Notes under the pieces: generated by a model
Seen by the model: only the letters and a program-made list of their open reading frames with translations
Database searches by the model: none
Told to the model about the DNA's origin: nothing
DNA from: Lederbergia citri
GTDB taxonomy: Bacteria; Bacillota; Bacilli; Bacillales; Bacillaceae_C
Reading direction: 5' to 3'
Assembly (NCBI RefSeq): GCF_018343625.1
Contig: NZ_JAGYPG010000001.1
Span: 1,375,411 to 1,439,410 of the forward strand
Length of the DNA: 64,000 nucleotides
In this document: positions 38,745-48,682 of the stretch, one piece after another
Numbering within the stretch: the stretch's first letter is position 1
Layout: each line of letters starts with the position of its first letter
Program-made: the position numbers and the translations under genes

Positions 38745-39113
38745 TTACATAATATTCTGTTTCCGAATGACTCCCATTCCTTCTAATACTATTCTTGCAT
38801 CTGAGTTCAAATACTGAAGTATGTCTTCTTTGACCAATAATTCAGTATTGTTTTTTAATGTGATTTTTAAGCCAACTAAATCAAAACTGGAGGCATAGGC
38901 GTTAATGGTCTGTAAAACGAGCATTTCCTTTCTACTAAGTGTCGATAAATTAGCATCTATCAATACCTCTAATAACTCTCTTGCATTTCGACTTAAGAAA
39001 TGTTTCTTCCCTTTTATAATTTCCATGTTTTCTTCGATTAATTTTCTTGCATGTACTAAATCAAGTTCATTGACAGACTGATTAATTTTATCAAACATTT
39101 CACTAATATTCAT
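38745..39113 (-). CDS. Small helical protein of unknown function
   Basis: 122 residues, predicted mostly alpha-helical, no signal peptide or membrane segment, no recognised domain. The N-terminal part (MNISEMFDKINQSVNELDL) and the middle (FLSRNARELLEVLIDANLS) are amphipathic; the C-terminal half has a matching pattern (LKNNTELLVKEDILQYLNSDARIVLEGMG), so it may be an internal repeat of one helical unit of about 55 residues (KHFLSRNARELLEVL compared with LQYLNSDARIVLEGM). Monocistronic, with ribosome site AAGGGGA before ATG 39113. Confidence 0.75.
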   Translation of the reverse strand: MNISEMFDKINQSVNELDLVHARKLIEENMEIIKGKKHFLSRNARELLEVLIDANLSTLSRKEMLVLQTINAYASSFDLVGLKITLKNNTELLVKEDILQYLNSDARIVLEGMGVIRKQNIM

Positions 39114-39304
39114 ATATTAATCCCCTTAAGTTTTCATTTCCTTTCCTTTTATCGGAATGAAATTCTATTATTATAGAGGACTTTCGACATATTTTGCACC
39201 CTTAGTATGGATTATCTTATGCTACCTATCTCCTTTTCTATCAGACTTTTAACCAAAATGGACAAAAGTATGTTAATATTAAATTAACAAGAGGTGATAG
39301 ACAG

Positions 39305-39898
39305 ATGAATCCAAACTGGAAGTTAATCTTACAAATCTTTTTTACATTTTTAAAAATAGGTCCTATTACTTTCGGTGGTGGATATGCAATGATCCCTATG
39401 ATAGAAAGGGAAGTAGTTAAAAAAAGAAAATGGCTTCAGGCTAGAGATGTTGGCGATATATTCGCGATTGCAGGTACCGCGCCAGGTGCCATTGGGATTA
39501 ATTCAGCTGTATTTATTGGTTATCGCATCGCAAAGATGAGAGGAGCTCTTTCAGCTCTCTTAGGGGTTTTGATTCCTACATTTTCAATTGTAATTCTATT
39601 AAGCATTACATTTATTTATGTAAAAGGCAATCCAATTATAGAAGCTGCCTTTGAAGGTATACGCCCCGCTATTGTTGCATTAATCGCTTTTGCATCCTAC
39701 AAGATTGCGTTGACTGCTCTTTATGATAGAACAACTATAGTAACAGCTGTTTTAACGATTGGAGCCCTATATTATTTAAATATCCATCCTGCATTAATTA
39801 TAATAATCGGGCTTGTAACAGGCATTATACTCGTAAAAATAAAAAAAGCGTTAGGTTATTCTACACGACTCGAAAAAGAAGTTGGTGCAAAAAACTAA
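39305..39898 (+). CDS. ChrA family transporter, first half-size subunit
   Basis: 197 residues. Short-chain chromate transporter (CHR) family protein; such proteins occur as pairs that together equal one full ChrA. Signature FLKIGPITFGGGYAMIPMIEREVV near residue 15 and APGAIGINSAVFIGYRI. About six membrane helices. Good site AGAGGTGATA before ATG 39305. The substrate may be chromate/sulfate but is not established for the Bacillus pairs of this kind. Confidence 0.88.
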   Translation: MNPNWKLILQIFFTFLKIGPITFGGGYAMIPMIEREVVKKRKWLQARDVGDIFAIAGTAPGAIGINSAVFIGYRIAKMRGALSALLGVLIPTFSIVILLSITFIYVKGNPIIEAAFEGIRPAIVALIAFASYKIALTALYDRTTIVTAVLTIGALYYLNIHPALIIIIGLVTGIILVKIKKALGYSTRLEKEVGAKN

Positions 39899-39937
39899 GA
39901 ATGTTCCTAGTTTAAACTACATCAGGCGGTGACATCA

Positions 39938-40483
39938 TTGATACTACTTGATTTATTTATAACATTTTTAAAAATTGGTTTAGTCTCCTTCGGCGGCGGA
40001 TATGCAATGATTCCAGTTATAGAGGCAGAAGTTGTAAATAAGCAAGGTTGGATGACGACACAGGAATTTACTGATGTCATTGCTGTCGCTAGTATGTCCC
40101 CTGGACCGATGGCAACGAATAGCGCTATTTTCATTGGATATAATACAGCGGGTTTACCCGGGGCCATAATTTCTACCATTGGTTCCGTTTTGCCTTCACT
40201 CATCATTATCTTAATGATTGCAATGTTTTTTTATAGAATGCATGAACATAGACTTGTTAAATCAGCTTTTTACGGACTTCGTCCCATTATTACAGGATTA
40301 ATTATTTATGCAGCAATTAGTTTTGCGATTTCAAATAATGTAATCGGGACGATTTCAACACATACAATTATTCTTTTTACAATATTTTGCGTCTCTTTAT
40401 TTGCATTGATTCGTCTTAAAATGAACCCTATTCTCGTATTAATCATATCAGGAATTGCGGGTATTATTTTCTTTACAAAATAA
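39938..40483 (+). CDS. ChrA family transporter, second half-size subunit
   Basis: About 181 residues from TTG 39938, chosen because AGGCGGTG lies about eight bases upstream; the GTG at 39929 is inside that site. Homologous to the first subunit: FLKIGLVSFGGGYAMIPVIEAEVV, then MSPGPMATNSAIFIGYNTAG, and C-terminal hydrophobic helices. Separated by 39 bases from its partner and probably inserted in the membrane in opposite orientation, as proposed for split CHR pairs. Confidence 0.88.
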   Translation: MILLDLFITFLKIGLVSFGGGYAMIPVIEAEVVNKQGWMTTQEFTDVIAVASMSPGPMATNSAIFIGYNTAGLPGAIISTIGSVLPSLIIILMIAMFFYRMHEHRLVKSAFYGLRPIITGLIIYAAISFAISNNVIGTISTHTIILFTIFCVSLFALIRLKMNPILVLIISGIAGIIFFTK

Positions 40484-40508
40484 ATAAAATTAGGTGAGTC
40501 TTTTGTAC

Positions 40509-41690
40509 ATGAAGGAATTTCTTGTTCAAAATTTAACAAAGCATCATACGCTAAGGAAGATTTATAAATTAATATATGATCACGGTCCTTTAACGAAAGC
40601 TGATTTACAAGCATTAACAAATTTAAAGCACACCACATTAGTCAGAATCATTGATGAACTCTTGACGTCTCAATTAATAGCCGAAAGTGGTTTTGCAAAA
40701 TCAGGTGGAGGAAGACCGCCTGTTTTATATGAAATTGTACAAAACCGCGGGTATATTATCGCGATTGATATATCAAGAACCCATACTACTATTGCGTTAC
40801 TGGACTTAAAATTATCCATTATTGAAAAATATACATTCTCGATGACTCGGGATCATACTCCAGAAGTAGTTATTGAATCCATTGTTAACGCCATTAATCT
40901 CTTTATGCAACTTCAAGACATATCCAAAGATGATTTGATTGGAATCGGCATTGGTTCTGTAGGACCTTTAGATCGGGAAAAGGGAATTATATTGGACCCA
41001 GATTCTTTTCCGAGTGTAGGTTGGAAGCATGTCCCTATTGTTAATGTATTAGAAAAATTTTTTTCGGTAAATGTTCTGCTTGAAAACGGAGCTAACACTG
41101 CAGCTTTTGCAGAATACCTACATTCAACTATTAAAGGCAGTGATATTTTATATTGTATAAGTGGTGTTGGATTACGCTGTGGCATGATTGTAAATGGACA
41201 TGTTTTACAAACTAAAACGGGTGTTGCTAGTGCCTTTGGTCATATGATTGTAGATATTGAAGGAAAAGAATGTATTTGTGGAAAAAAAGGCTGTTTACTT
41301 TCTTATACATCGCTTGATTCTATGAAAACACAAATTATTGAACAAATCTCATCAGGAGAAAAATCAATTGTTTCAATCGATCAAGAATTAACATTCGAAC
41401 ATTTGATTAATGCGGCTAAAGCAGGGGATGACATAGTTAAGAGAGTTATTCTGAATTCCGCACATTATTATGGGATTGGTATTGCTAATATGATTAACTT
41501 CATGCATCCGGATCAAGTTTTATTAAATGGTCCTCTTATTTATGAGTACCAACCATATTATGAAAAAATAGTCACAACCGCCAAAAAGTTTATGTTTCAT
41601 AATGATAACGTCATATTTAACAAAGGATTATTAAAAGAAGATGCTGTTATTATCGGTGCAGCTGCTTTACTCTTTAAATCATTTTTTTAG
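40509..41690 (+). CDS. ROK family transcriptional regulator
   Basis: About 393 residues from ATG 40509 (AGGTGA upstream; a TTG at 40503 and GTG at 40494 are alternatives). N-terminal winged helix (about 1-70, LTKADLQALTNLKHTTLVRIIDELL) followed by a ROK sugar-kinase-fold domain: phosphate loop YIIAIDISRTHTTIALLD, and zinc motif CICGKKGCL. The usual sugar-contacting ENDAN region reads ENGANTAAFAEY. NagC/XylR-type repressor. It follows the chrA pair by about 25 bases with no sugar gene beside it, so its target and ligand are unknown. Confidence 0.88.
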   Translation: MKEFLVQNLTKHHTLRKIYKLIYDHGPLTKADLQALTNLKHTTLVRIIDELLTSQLIAESGFAKSGGGRPPVLYEIVQNRGYIIAIDISRTHTTIALLDLKLSIIEKYTFSMTRDHTPEVVIESIVNAINLFMQLQDISKDDLIGIGIGSVGPLDREKGIILDPDSFPSVGWKHVPIVNVLEKFFSVNVLLENGANTAAFAEYLHSTIKGSDILYCISGVGLRCGMIVNGHVLQTKTGVASAFGHMIVDIEGKECICGKKGCLLSYTSLDSMKTQIIEQISSGEKSIVSIDQELTFEHLINAAKAGDDIVKRVILNSAHYYGIGIANMINFMHPDQVLLNGPLIYEYQPYYEKIVTTAKKFMFHNDNVIFNKGLLKEDAVIIGAAALLFKSFF

Positions 41691-41715
41691 AAAGTTTCAC
41701 CAATTCTTAGAACAG

Positions 41716-41753
41716 AAAAAGGAGATATACACATCTTTGTATATCTCCCTTTT
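41716..41753. terminator. Bidirectional terminator between ROK gene and ysnB
   Basis: Stem GGAGATATACA/TGTATATCTCC flanked by AAAAA and TTTT, between convergent genes. Confidence 0.88.
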
Positions 41754-41757
41754 ATGT

Positions 41758-42261
41758 TTAAAATACACTTCTAAGTTTTGTTAATTCTACATGTTGATCG
41801 TTAAAATATTGAACGGTAATATTTGCATGATCCTTCGTAACGATCGAGTATGTTTTTTCATTTCCTCCTCGGGGTAGCAAAATACTTCCAGGATTCAAAT
41901 ATAAAGCCTTATCTATCATTTCCGCTCCAAGTAAATGGGAGTGGCCAAAAAATACAAAATCTGCTCCAACTTCCTTTGCACGGTAAGAAATCTTAAGTAA
42001 CGAGGATTTAACTCTGTGTAAGTGTCCATGGGTAACAAAAATGATTGAATCATCAAGCTTCAGTATACGTTCATTAGGAAATGCTGAATCCATATCGCAA
42101 TTACCCCGTACTACCGTAAAACTTTCAAGAACAGGATCAGCAGCCGATAACTCTGAATCTCCACAATGAATCATCGCATCCACTTGCTTTTTATATGTAG
42201 CATTCAAGTCTTGCAAAACTGCCTTATTACCATGACTATCGCTCACAACGAGTAGTTTCAT
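41758..42261 (-). CDS. ysnB: YfcE/MJ0936-type metallophosphoesterase YsnB
   Basis: About 167 residues from ATG 42261 (GAGGTGA five bases upstream). Metallophosphoesterase fold with ligands in LLVVSDSHGN, MIHCGDSE, VVRGNCDMD, FVTHGHLHR and FFGHSHLLG. Probable phosphodiesterase with unspecified physiological substrate. It follows rdgB by 10 bases. Confidence 0.92.
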   Translation of the reverse strand: MKLLVVSDSHGNKAVLQDLNATYKKQVDAMIHCGDSELSAADPVLESFTVVRGNCDMDSAFPNERILKLDDSIIFVTHGHLHRVKSSLLKISYRAKEVGADFVFFGHSHLLGAEMIDKALYLNPGSILLPRGGNEKTYSIVTKDHANITVQYFNDQHVELTKLRSVF

Positions 42262-42271
42262 ACGGATCACC

Positions 42272-42874
42272 TCACCTATAAAAAAGCTCATTAATGATTG
42301 GCTTTAAATTATTCAATGCTGCTGCACGGTGGCTAATCTTATTTTTTTCTTCAGAAGACAATTCTGCCATTGGTTTTCCAGGATCTATTGCAAAAAAAAT
42401 TGGATCATAGCCAAATCCGTTTGCTCCCTTTCTTTCCGTTAATATTTTACCTTCACATTTGCCAGTTACAACCATTGTGTCCATATTTGGTCCCGAAACA
42501 GCTAACGCGCAAAAAAATCGTGCGGTTCTTTTCTTGTCTGGAACATCCTTCATCTCAAGCAAAACTTTATCAATATTTTCTTCATCATTTTTATGTTCCC
42601 CCGCATATCTTGCGGAATAGATTCCAGGTCTGCCATCGAGTTCATCAATAACTAAACCAGAATCATCTGCGATAACGATTTTGCCTGTCATATTAGAAAT
42701 GGCTTCAGCCTTGATTGTTGCATTTTCTTCAAAAGTATTGCCTGTCTCTTCCACGTCTGGTGCATTATCTAGATCCAGCAATGTTAATGTTTCTACATTT
42801 AAAGCTGAAAATAACTCTTCAAACTCCTTTGCTTTTCCCTTATTTTTCGTTGCAATAATCACTTGTTTTTTCAC
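42272..42874 (-). CDS. rdgB: XTP/dITP pyrophosphatase (RdgB/HAM1, YsnA)
   Basis: 200 residues. Removes non-canonical purine nucleotides (dITP, XTP) from the pool. Signatures: [17 protein letters not shown] start, [37 protein letters not shown], and [12 protein letters not shown]. It overlaps the rph stop by four bases, forming rph-rdgB-ysnB. Confidence 0.96.
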   Translation of the reverse strand: MKKQVIIATKNKGKAKEFEELFSALNVETLTLLDLDNAPDVEETGNTFEENATIKAEAISNMTGKIVIADDSGLVIDELDGRPGIYSARYAGEHKNDEENIDKVLLEMKDVPDKKRTARFFCALAVSGPNMDTMVVTGKCEGKILTERKGANGFGYDPIFFAIDPGKPMAELSSEEKNKISHRAAALNNLKPIINELFYR

Positions 42875-43632
42875 TTTGATTGACTCCCCATCTCGCGTTT
42901 TATGAAAGTCGAAATATCACCAAGTGCCGCTCTTTGAATAGCCATGAGCTCTTTCAAGCCTTTCTCCGCAACGGCTAACATTTCATGAAGCTGGGATGTG
43001 GTGAATGTAGCTTCCTCGCCTGTTCCTTGCAATTCTACAAACTCTCCTGCACCTGTCATGACAATATTCATATCCACCAATGCTGTACTATCTTCGGCAT
43101 AATTTAAATCTAAGATAACTCCTTCATTCTCTATAATTCCCACACTTGTGGCAGCAAGAAAATCTAGTATAGGAAGTTCCGGCAGGTTTTTTTCTACCTT
43201 TAATTTATTTAAAGCGATGGCTACTGCAACAAAAGCGCCTGTAATCGAAGCAGTACGTGTTCCGCCATCAGCTTGAATGACATCACAATCAACCCAAACA
43301 GTTCTTTCACCAATGGCATCGAGGTTGACAACTGATCGAAGAGCCCTACCGATGAGTCGTTGAATTTCCATTGTTCGACCTGATACCTTTCCTTTTGAAG
43401 ATTCTCGTATATTTCTAGTTCCTGTTGCACGTGGAAGCATTGAATATTCTGCAGTAATCCACCCTTTTCCTTCACCACGCATAAATGGGGGAACTCTTTC
43501 TTCAATACTCGCTGTACAAATGACCTTTGTATCTCCCACAGATATTAATACAGACCCTTCAGGATGCAAAAGATAATTCGTTTCAATTTTTACGTTTCTT
43601 AATTGATTAGAACTTCGTCCATCTACTCGCAA
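42871..43632 (-). CDS. rph: Ribonuclease PH
   Basis: About 253 residues from TTG 43632, supported by AAAGGAGG six bases upstream and by the family start [11 protein letters not shown]. Phosphorolytic 3'-5' exoribonuclease that trims tRNA precursors. Signatures: [74 protein letters not shown] and [12 protein letters not shown]. Confidence 0.96.
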   Translation of the reverse strand: MRVDGRSSNQLRNVKIETNYLLHPEGSVLISVGDTKVICTASIEERVPPFMRGEGKGWITAEYSMLPRATGTRNIRESSKGKVSGRTMEIQRLIGRALRSVVNLDAIGERTVWVDCDVIQADGGTRTASITGAFVAVAIALNKLKVEKNLPELPILDFLAATSVGIIENEGVILDLNYAEDSTALVDMNIVMTGAGEFVELQGTGEEATFTTSQLHEMLAVAEKGLKELMAIQRAALGDISTFIKREMGSQSK

Positions 43633-43683
43633 AAAACTTCCTCCTTTATATCGTTCATCTACATATGAATACGATATTAAAAA

Positions 43684-43717
43684 AAATAACAAAAGAGGCG
43701 GCTATTGGCCAACCTCT
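43684..43717 (-). terminator. Terminator of gerM
   Basis: Stem AGAGGTTGGCC/GGC-GCCTCT-like (minus strand AGAGGttGGCcaatAGCCgCCTCT) followed by TTTTGTTATTTTTT; separates gerM from rph. Confidence 0.75.
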
Positions 43718-43751
43718 ACTTTTTAATATATAGTATATCAAATTTTTCCTT

Positions 43752-44813
43752 TTAAAACCTACCTGCATTCACTTTTTCTGGTCTTGTCACCGGTTCTGTT
43801 AGTGCCTCACCTTTTTCATTCATCACTTCACTGCTTCCATTCACCATTACTTTTACACTGTCAATACCAGTTTGTTCAGTTAGCGACAGAACAATTGAAC
43901 GTAATGTTTCATCTGAAATCTCTTTCTTTTCACTATTACCGAGAATAGCTTCATTAAAATTAAGTGTAACGACATGATCCTCTATTTTAGGTTCGTCTAC
44001 AAGCTTTACATCATCTACTAAACCTGTTTCGAGAGCTGTCAAGATGCCCGGTCCCTCTACCAACTGTTGAATAACAGCTGTTACATCATCTTTCTCAGTA
44101 TTCGAAACTCTGCGCGTTACAGGCACATAATAAAAATCATCATCTATTTGAGTTAGATAGTATACTGTAACAGGACGAGTATTCGTAATATCAGCTACAT
44201 CTGTAAATTCTGTATTAATGCCGTCAGCTCGAGTCAGACCTTCGCTGCTGATCGGAGTACCGTTAGCTGGCATTTCCGTGAGCGGATACCCATTTACTCT
44301 AAGCTCCACTTTATCAATCGAATCAAATTGAGTTAATGTCCAAGTGATTGCTTGTAAAATCCTTTTTTCATCCTCTGGCTTATACGTCGTGAACTCTTCA
44401 GAAAAATCAACTGTAGCTTTTCCTTCATGTACATCTACATCGAATTCAGTTCCAGCTGGGAGAACAGTTCGAAATCCATTAGGTAAAATATTGGCTACAT
44501 CACCATCAGCAACAAGATACGAAAGAACTTGTTTTGCAACACTTTCCGTTTTTGGAAGTGGCAAAGATTGGGCTACCACAAATCCATTTTTGTCGATCAA
44601 ATAAATATCTCTCATCACGACATCTGCTTTTTCTTCTGTTGCGGTCTCTGCATCAGGAGAAGCATCAAGAGCTTCACCTTCTTTTAAATACGTCACATCT
44701 TTTGGCGGATCAAGACTTTCTTTCTCTTTGCCAAAGAGACCGCAGCCGGATAAAAATATACTTGTCGCCATAACCGCAGCTGTTGTTAAGGCAAGTTTCG
44801 CCCTTATTGACAT
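43752..44813 (-). CDS. gerM: Germination/sporulation lipoprotein GerM
   Basis: 353 residues. Lipoprotein signal with lipobox LSGC (MSIRAKLALTTAAVMATSIF then LSGCG) and two GerMN repeats (about 80-195 and 215-340), each with the VELRVNG / VKVMVNG strand and LNFNEAILG-type segment. In B. subtilis GerM takes part in engulfment and germination and is made in the mother cell. A weak sigma-E-like pair upstream (GTCTATT, 14 bases, CGTATATA) was seen but is not convincing. Confidence 0.92.
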   Translation of the reverse strand: MSIRAKLALTTAAVMATSIFLSGCGLFGKEKESLDPPKDVTYLKEGEALDASPDAETATEEKADVVMRDIYLIDKNGFVVAQSLPLPKTESVAKQVLSYLVADGDVANILPNGFRTVLPAGTEFDVDVHEGKATVDFSEEFTTYKPEDEKRILQAITWTLTQFDSIDKVELRVNGYPLTEMPANGTPISSEGLTRADGINTEFTDVADITNTRPVTVYYLTQIDDDFYYVPVTRRVSNTEKDDVTAVIQQLVEGPGILTALETGLVDDVKLVDEPKIEDHVVTLNFNEAILGNSEKKEISDETLRSIVLSLTEQTGIDSVKVMVNGSSEVMNEKGEALTEPVTRPEKVNAGRF

Positions 44814-45020
44814 TTAGTACCCCTCCTAAGACAGTTTGTACTATATATACGAGCTATGTCTTAGGAATAGACCGCTTGGCCAAAAGTTTATTCGAAATGT
44901 ATAAGAAGCTAACTATCAACTGTATACATAAAGGATATGGGGCCTTCTACGTAGATAAAAGAGAATACAAGAAGTTTTCTAGTTGTAGGTGCATTGCTGA
45001 CGAGAAAGTTCGAAATAAAT

Positions 45021-45045
45021 AAAAAAGAAGGTGGGATTCCACCTT
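45021..45045 (-). terminator. Terminator of the NlpC/P60 hydrolase gene
   Basis: Stem GAAGGTGG/CCACCTTC with loop GATT, T run on the minus strand, 17 bases after the stop. Confidence 0.88.
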
Positions 45046-45061
45046 CTAATTTCATAATCTA

Positions 45062-46339
45062 TTAATTTACAACACGTCGAACATGTCCTTTAAATGCATT
45101 TTTCCAATATGAGTTACTTAGTGAGTCAACTGATACTCCATGTGAACTATTACTATTCAAAAATGTTCCGTTGCCTAAATAGATTCCAACATGTCCATCT
45201 GTTTTATAAGTATTAAAGAAGATCAAGTCTCCTCTTTTCATCTCTGAAGTACTGACTTTCTTTCCTTGGCTTGCCAACACACTAGTTGAGCGACCTATAT
45301 TCACACCTGCTGAAGAATAGGCCCAATGAACAAAACCGGAACAGTCAAATCTTCTATTTTTGACATCAATAGCTCCCCAACCATAAGAAGATCTGCCAAC
45401 CATAGTGGACCCTACTTGAATAGCCTTTTCAATAGCAGAAGAATTATTAATGACAGCTGGTTTAGAAGGAGCTGGTTCAGCTTTTACTTCTGTATTCCCT
45501 TTTGATGGAGTAGTCGATTCTTCTCGTTTTTCAGTTTTTTCCTTGTTTTTGATTGGTTCTTCTTCTGAAACCGTTACTTTTTCATTCGAAGTTGCTTCCG
45601 TTGCTTTCTGAGCTTCTACAATCGCTCTTCTTCTTTCTTCTTCCTTCGCTTTTTCTATTAAAATAGCTTTTTGATTTTCCAAATTCTTTAATTGCTGGCT
45701 TGCTTCCTTTCGTTGCTCTTCCATAGATGCAAGCATGCTATTCTTATCATTGATTTGATAAGAGAGTTGTACCTTTAATTCTTCAACTTCTTTTAACTCA
45801 GCTTGAACCTTATCTAGCTTTTCTTTCAAATCTGCTTCAGACTTTTCAAGAGCAGCTTTATCTTGTTCCTGTTCTTGCAAAATGTTTTTATCGGCAGAAA
45901 AAATAGTATTTATTATAAACGCTCGATCAACAAAGTCTCTAAAACTCTCGGCACTTAAAAGTACATCCAAATAACTTGTTGCTCCCCCGCTTGTTTGGAT
46001 GCTTCGAGCACGTTTTTTTAGTAGTTCAAGACGTGCTTCCATCCGCTTTTCCAATTCTTTAATATTTGCTTCTAATTGTTTAGCTTCTTCTTTTGTTTTT
46101 GAAATATCTTTCTTAGTCGCCTCTATCTTCTCATTTGTTTGATTCACTTGGGCATCTAATTGTTTTAACGTCTCTTTCATTTCATTTTCTTCTTCTTGAA
46201 TTACACTAATTTCCTGTTGTTTCTTCTGTATCTGTTGATCTATATTTTCAGCAAAAACATTCATACTTGGAAATGAGACAAATAATACACTTGCCCCAAG
46301 TAAAACCGCAAAGCTTGAAGCCATAAATCTATTTTTCAC
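45062..46339 (-). CDS. Secreted peptidoglycan DL-endopeptidase (CwlO-like, NlpC/P60)
   Basis: 425 residues. Sec signal peptide ([19 protein letters not shown], cleavage near VFA-EN), a long coiled coil (about 30-250, many K/E/Q heptads), a charged low-complexity linker with E, K, P, S, and a C-terminal NlpC/P60 domain with catalytic Cys in [17 protein letters not shown], His in [12 protein letters not shown], and third residue in [10 protein letters not shown]. CwlO-type enzymes cleave gamma-D-Glu-DAP bonds during elongation and are FtsEX dependent. It is inserted between gerM and racE, which I recall as adjacent or near-adjacent in B. subtilis. Confidence 0.92.
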   Translation of the reverse strand: MKNRFMASSFAVLLGASVLFVSFPSMNVFAENIDQQIQKKQQEISVIQEEENEMKETLKQLDAQVNQTNEKIEATKKDISKTKEEAKQLEANIKELEKRMEARLELLKKRARSIQTSGGATSYLDVLLSAESFRDFVDRAFIINTIFSADKNILQEQEQDKAALEKSEADLKEKLDKVQAELKEVEELKVQLSYQINDKNSMLASMEEQRKEASQQLKNLENQKAILIEKAKEEERRRAIVEAQKATEATSNEKVTVSEEEPIKNKEKTEKREESTTPSKGNTEVKAEPAPSKPAVINNSSAIEKAIQVGSTMVGRSSYGWGAIDVKNRRFDCSGFVHWAYSSAGVNIGRSTSVLASQGKKVSTSEMKRGDLIFFNTYKTDGHVGIYLGNGTFLNSNSSHGVSVDSLSNSYWKNAFKGHVRRVVN

Positions 46340-47113
46340 CTTGTTTCCCCCTGTTAAAATTAAATATATTTTTCTAAATTTGATAGTGCAGGATCATACT
46401 GAAATTTTTTGAGTATTTGTGACAGGAGTTGTTTGTAAGTTAATTAATCGGAGTATGGTGTAGTGGATGGTTTAAGCGGAATTTAATAAAATGCCTATGA
46501 AAAATGACTCATCTTCATCCAAATCCGTAATAAACGATTCTCCTAGTAGTCTAAACTCCCATTTTTATAAACTTTCTCTCTATGTAATAAAAAACATAAA
46601 AATATAGCGTACATCCTATATTTTCTTGTAAAAACACTATAATTCCTTATTTCTAGATAAATTATAACACCATTTTTCGTCAACCAGACATTACAATCAT
46701 CTACCAATATTGTTTCAAAACGATTACAAAGCGAACATTAGTTTTCTTTTTTATGCAAATAACGTCTTACCCTTTAGGAGAAAGTTCCTAATCTCTATAA
46801 ATAAAAATTAGGCAATTAGACTATTCGCCACAGAATCTAAATTCAAAAAAAATCTAAGTAAATTCGACGGCTAGGTTACAAATTACAGTATCGATACTTT
46901 AAGCCAGAGAAAGTTCGTCAGACTAGGGTCAACAAAACATGATTTAATACCTTAAGATTGGCTTATTTCTACTTAACCAATGTATAGAGACCTTAAGATT
47001 TGTTGTTCTCGAAGTTGAAAGTGTTCAATCCAAGTTTTGAGACCTTAAAACCATCTATATCCAGTGGGTAAAGACCTCAATCCTTATTTCAAGACATCTA
47101 GCTAATTTCTCCA
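46340..47113. other. Long AT-rich intergenic region with phased ACCTTAA motifs
   Basis: About 770 bases without a credible gene. A TATAAT on the minus strand (46676-46671) may be the -10 of the hydrolase gene, preceded by TGTAAT motifs (for example near 46695 and 46727) that recall WalR half-sites, but no proper TGTAAH-N5-TGTAAH pair is present. Right part: degenerate copies of ACCTTAAGATT-like sequence starting at 46948, 46989, 47041, 47073 and a weaker one at 47093, with spacings 41, 52, 32 and 20. Confidence 0.4.
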
Positions 47114-47115
47114 AT

Positions 47116-47145
47116 AAAAAAATCAGCTCTCCTTTCGAGCTGATT
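47116..47145 (-). terminator. Terminator of racE
   Basis: Stem AATCAGCTC/GAGCTGATT followed by TTTTTTT on the minus strand, just after the racE stop. Confidence 0.9.
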
Positions 47146-47151
47146 TGACAT

Positions 47152-47970
47152 TTAATATAATTCTTTTTCTTGATTTGCAAGATTGGCAAACTCAATATGT
47201 AAGCAATCTTCATTCAACCAATCACACGCAATCCGCTTAAATATTTTTCTAGAACCTGTAGTGTAAAAAACATGATCTGGCTTTTCCGGCGATGTATTTA
47301 AAATATTTTTATAATCTAATATCGTACTCACTTCTTGAGCAGTTTCTTCACCTGAACTAATTACTTTTACATTTGGGCCAATAACATTTTCTATTATAGG
47401 GCCAAGAAGCGGATAATGTGTACAACCTAAAACTAGTGTATCAATCCCGCTTCCGAGTAATGGTGTAAGTGTCTCTGCTACAACCCTTTTTGCTACATTG
47501 CTCTGGTACTCAAAACTTTCTACAATCGGAACAAATTTGGGACAAGCCAATTGAATGACTTCAACTTGAGGGTTAATTAGTTTTAACTCACGAGCATATG
47601 CTTCGCTTTTTATTGTTCCTATTGTACCAAGGATGCCTATTTTTTTATTTTCAGTTACTTTTAATGCTGCTCTTGAGCCAGGGGCAATTACTCCGACTAC
47701 AGGAATATCGAGCATTGTTTTTAACTCTTCCAATACCACTGCTGTAGCTGTGTTGCAGGCAATAACGAGCATTTTAATATCACGTTTCACTAAAAAACCT
47801 GCCATTTGTAGGGTGAATTTCCTCACTTCATGCACAGGACGCGGACCGTATGGACAGCGTGCTGTATCTCCTACGTAATAAATAATCTCATTTGGCATTT
47901 GCCTCATAATTTCTTTAGCGACTGTTAGTCCGCCAACTCCTGAATCTATTACTCCTATTGCCTGTTCCAA
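47152..47970 (-). CDS. racE: Glutamate racemase
   Basis: 272 residues from TTG 47970, chosen because GAGGCGG is six bases upstream and this gives the exact length and start ([17 protein letters not shown]) of B. subtilis RacE. Makes D-glutamate for peptidoglycan. The two catalytic cysteines are in [11 protein letters not shown] and [13 protein letters not shown]. Confidence 0.96.
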   Translation of the reverse strand: MEQAIGVIDSGVGGLTVAKEIMRQMPNEIIYYVGDTARCPYGPRPVHEVRKFTLQMAGFLVKRDIKMLVIACNTATAVVLEELKTMLDIPVVGVIAPGSRAALKVTENKKIGILGTIGTIKSEAYARELKLINPQVEVIQLACPKFVPIVESFEYQSNVAKRVVAETLTPLLGSGIDTLVLGCTHYPLLGPIIENVIGPNVKVISSGEETAQEVSTILDYKNILNTSPEKPDHVFYTTGSRKIFKRIACDWLNEDCLHIEFANLANQEKELY

Positions 47971-48115
47971 GTTTCCCGCCTCTTCTAGTAGTTGACACCG
48001 GATGTTAAAAGTCATAAGCAAAGCTTGCTTATAAACCGCCGGCGCCTTCTAATTTAGTATTGTGTTTCTTCTGCGCCAAGCTACTTCGCCTGCTTTATTA
48101 AACTAATGAAAAATC

Positions 48116-48580
48116 TTATCGTTTATCCTTCCGCATAACTGAGTGTAACCGGGATAAGTTATCCTTTAACGTCAAAACCTCATCTGCAGTAAAATCATTC
48201 AATACACCTTGCAAATAATCTTGGCGTTTCATAATTACTTCATCGATTATTTTTTCACCTATATCTAATAAATGTATTCTAACAACCCTTCGATCTTTTG
48301 GATCCTTTACACGCATGACTAATTCTTTTTTCTCCATTCTATCAATTAAATCGGTAGTCGTGCTACATGCCAGATACATTTTATTTGATAACTCCCCAAT
48401 CGTCATATCTCCTTCTTCAAAAAGCCATTGAAGAGCAACAAACTGTGGAGGGGTAATTGAAAAATCTGTTAGTAATTCACGGCCTTTTTGTTTAATGATA
48501 GCCGAAATGTAACGGAGATCTTTTTCTAACTCCGCAACAACTTTTACATCATGCTGGAGCTGTTTTTCATCCATCATCAT
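48116..48580 (-). CDS. MarR family transcriptional regulator (YsmB-like)
   Basis: About 154 residues from ATG 48580 (GGGAG upstream; an upstream start at 48628 has no ribosome site). Winged-helix MarR fold: TPPQFVALQWLFEEGDMTIG, recognition helix region LACSTTTDLIDRMEKKELV and wing RVKDPKDRRVVRIHL. Corresponds to B. subtilis YsmB next to racE. Target unknown. It is the last gene of conserved Bacillus gene order before the accessory region. Confidence 0.9.
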   Translation of the reverse strand: MMMDEKQLQHDVKVVAELEKDLRYISAIIKQKGRELLTDFSITPPQFVALQWLFEEGDMTIGELSNKMYLACSTTTDLIDRMEKKELVMRVKDPKDRRVVRIHLLDIGEKIIDEVIMKRQDYLQGVLNDFTADEVLTLKDNLSRLHSVMRKDKR

Positions 48581-48682
48581 CAGCAACTCCCTATATCCTT
48601 TTATTGCATTGTCTCTTTTTTTCGGCAAAATTTCAACATAATTTCATTTAATGATTCATATAAGTTGTGAACTTAATAATAA

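Noticed and set aside
44783..45022. 79-codon plus-strand frame between gerM and the hydrolase gene
   Set aside because: Overlaps the gerM promoter and start; no ribosome site or recognisable feature.
46690..46735. WalR operator before the CwlO-like gene
   Set aside because: Single TGTAAT half-sites are present but not the required direct pair with five-base spacing.
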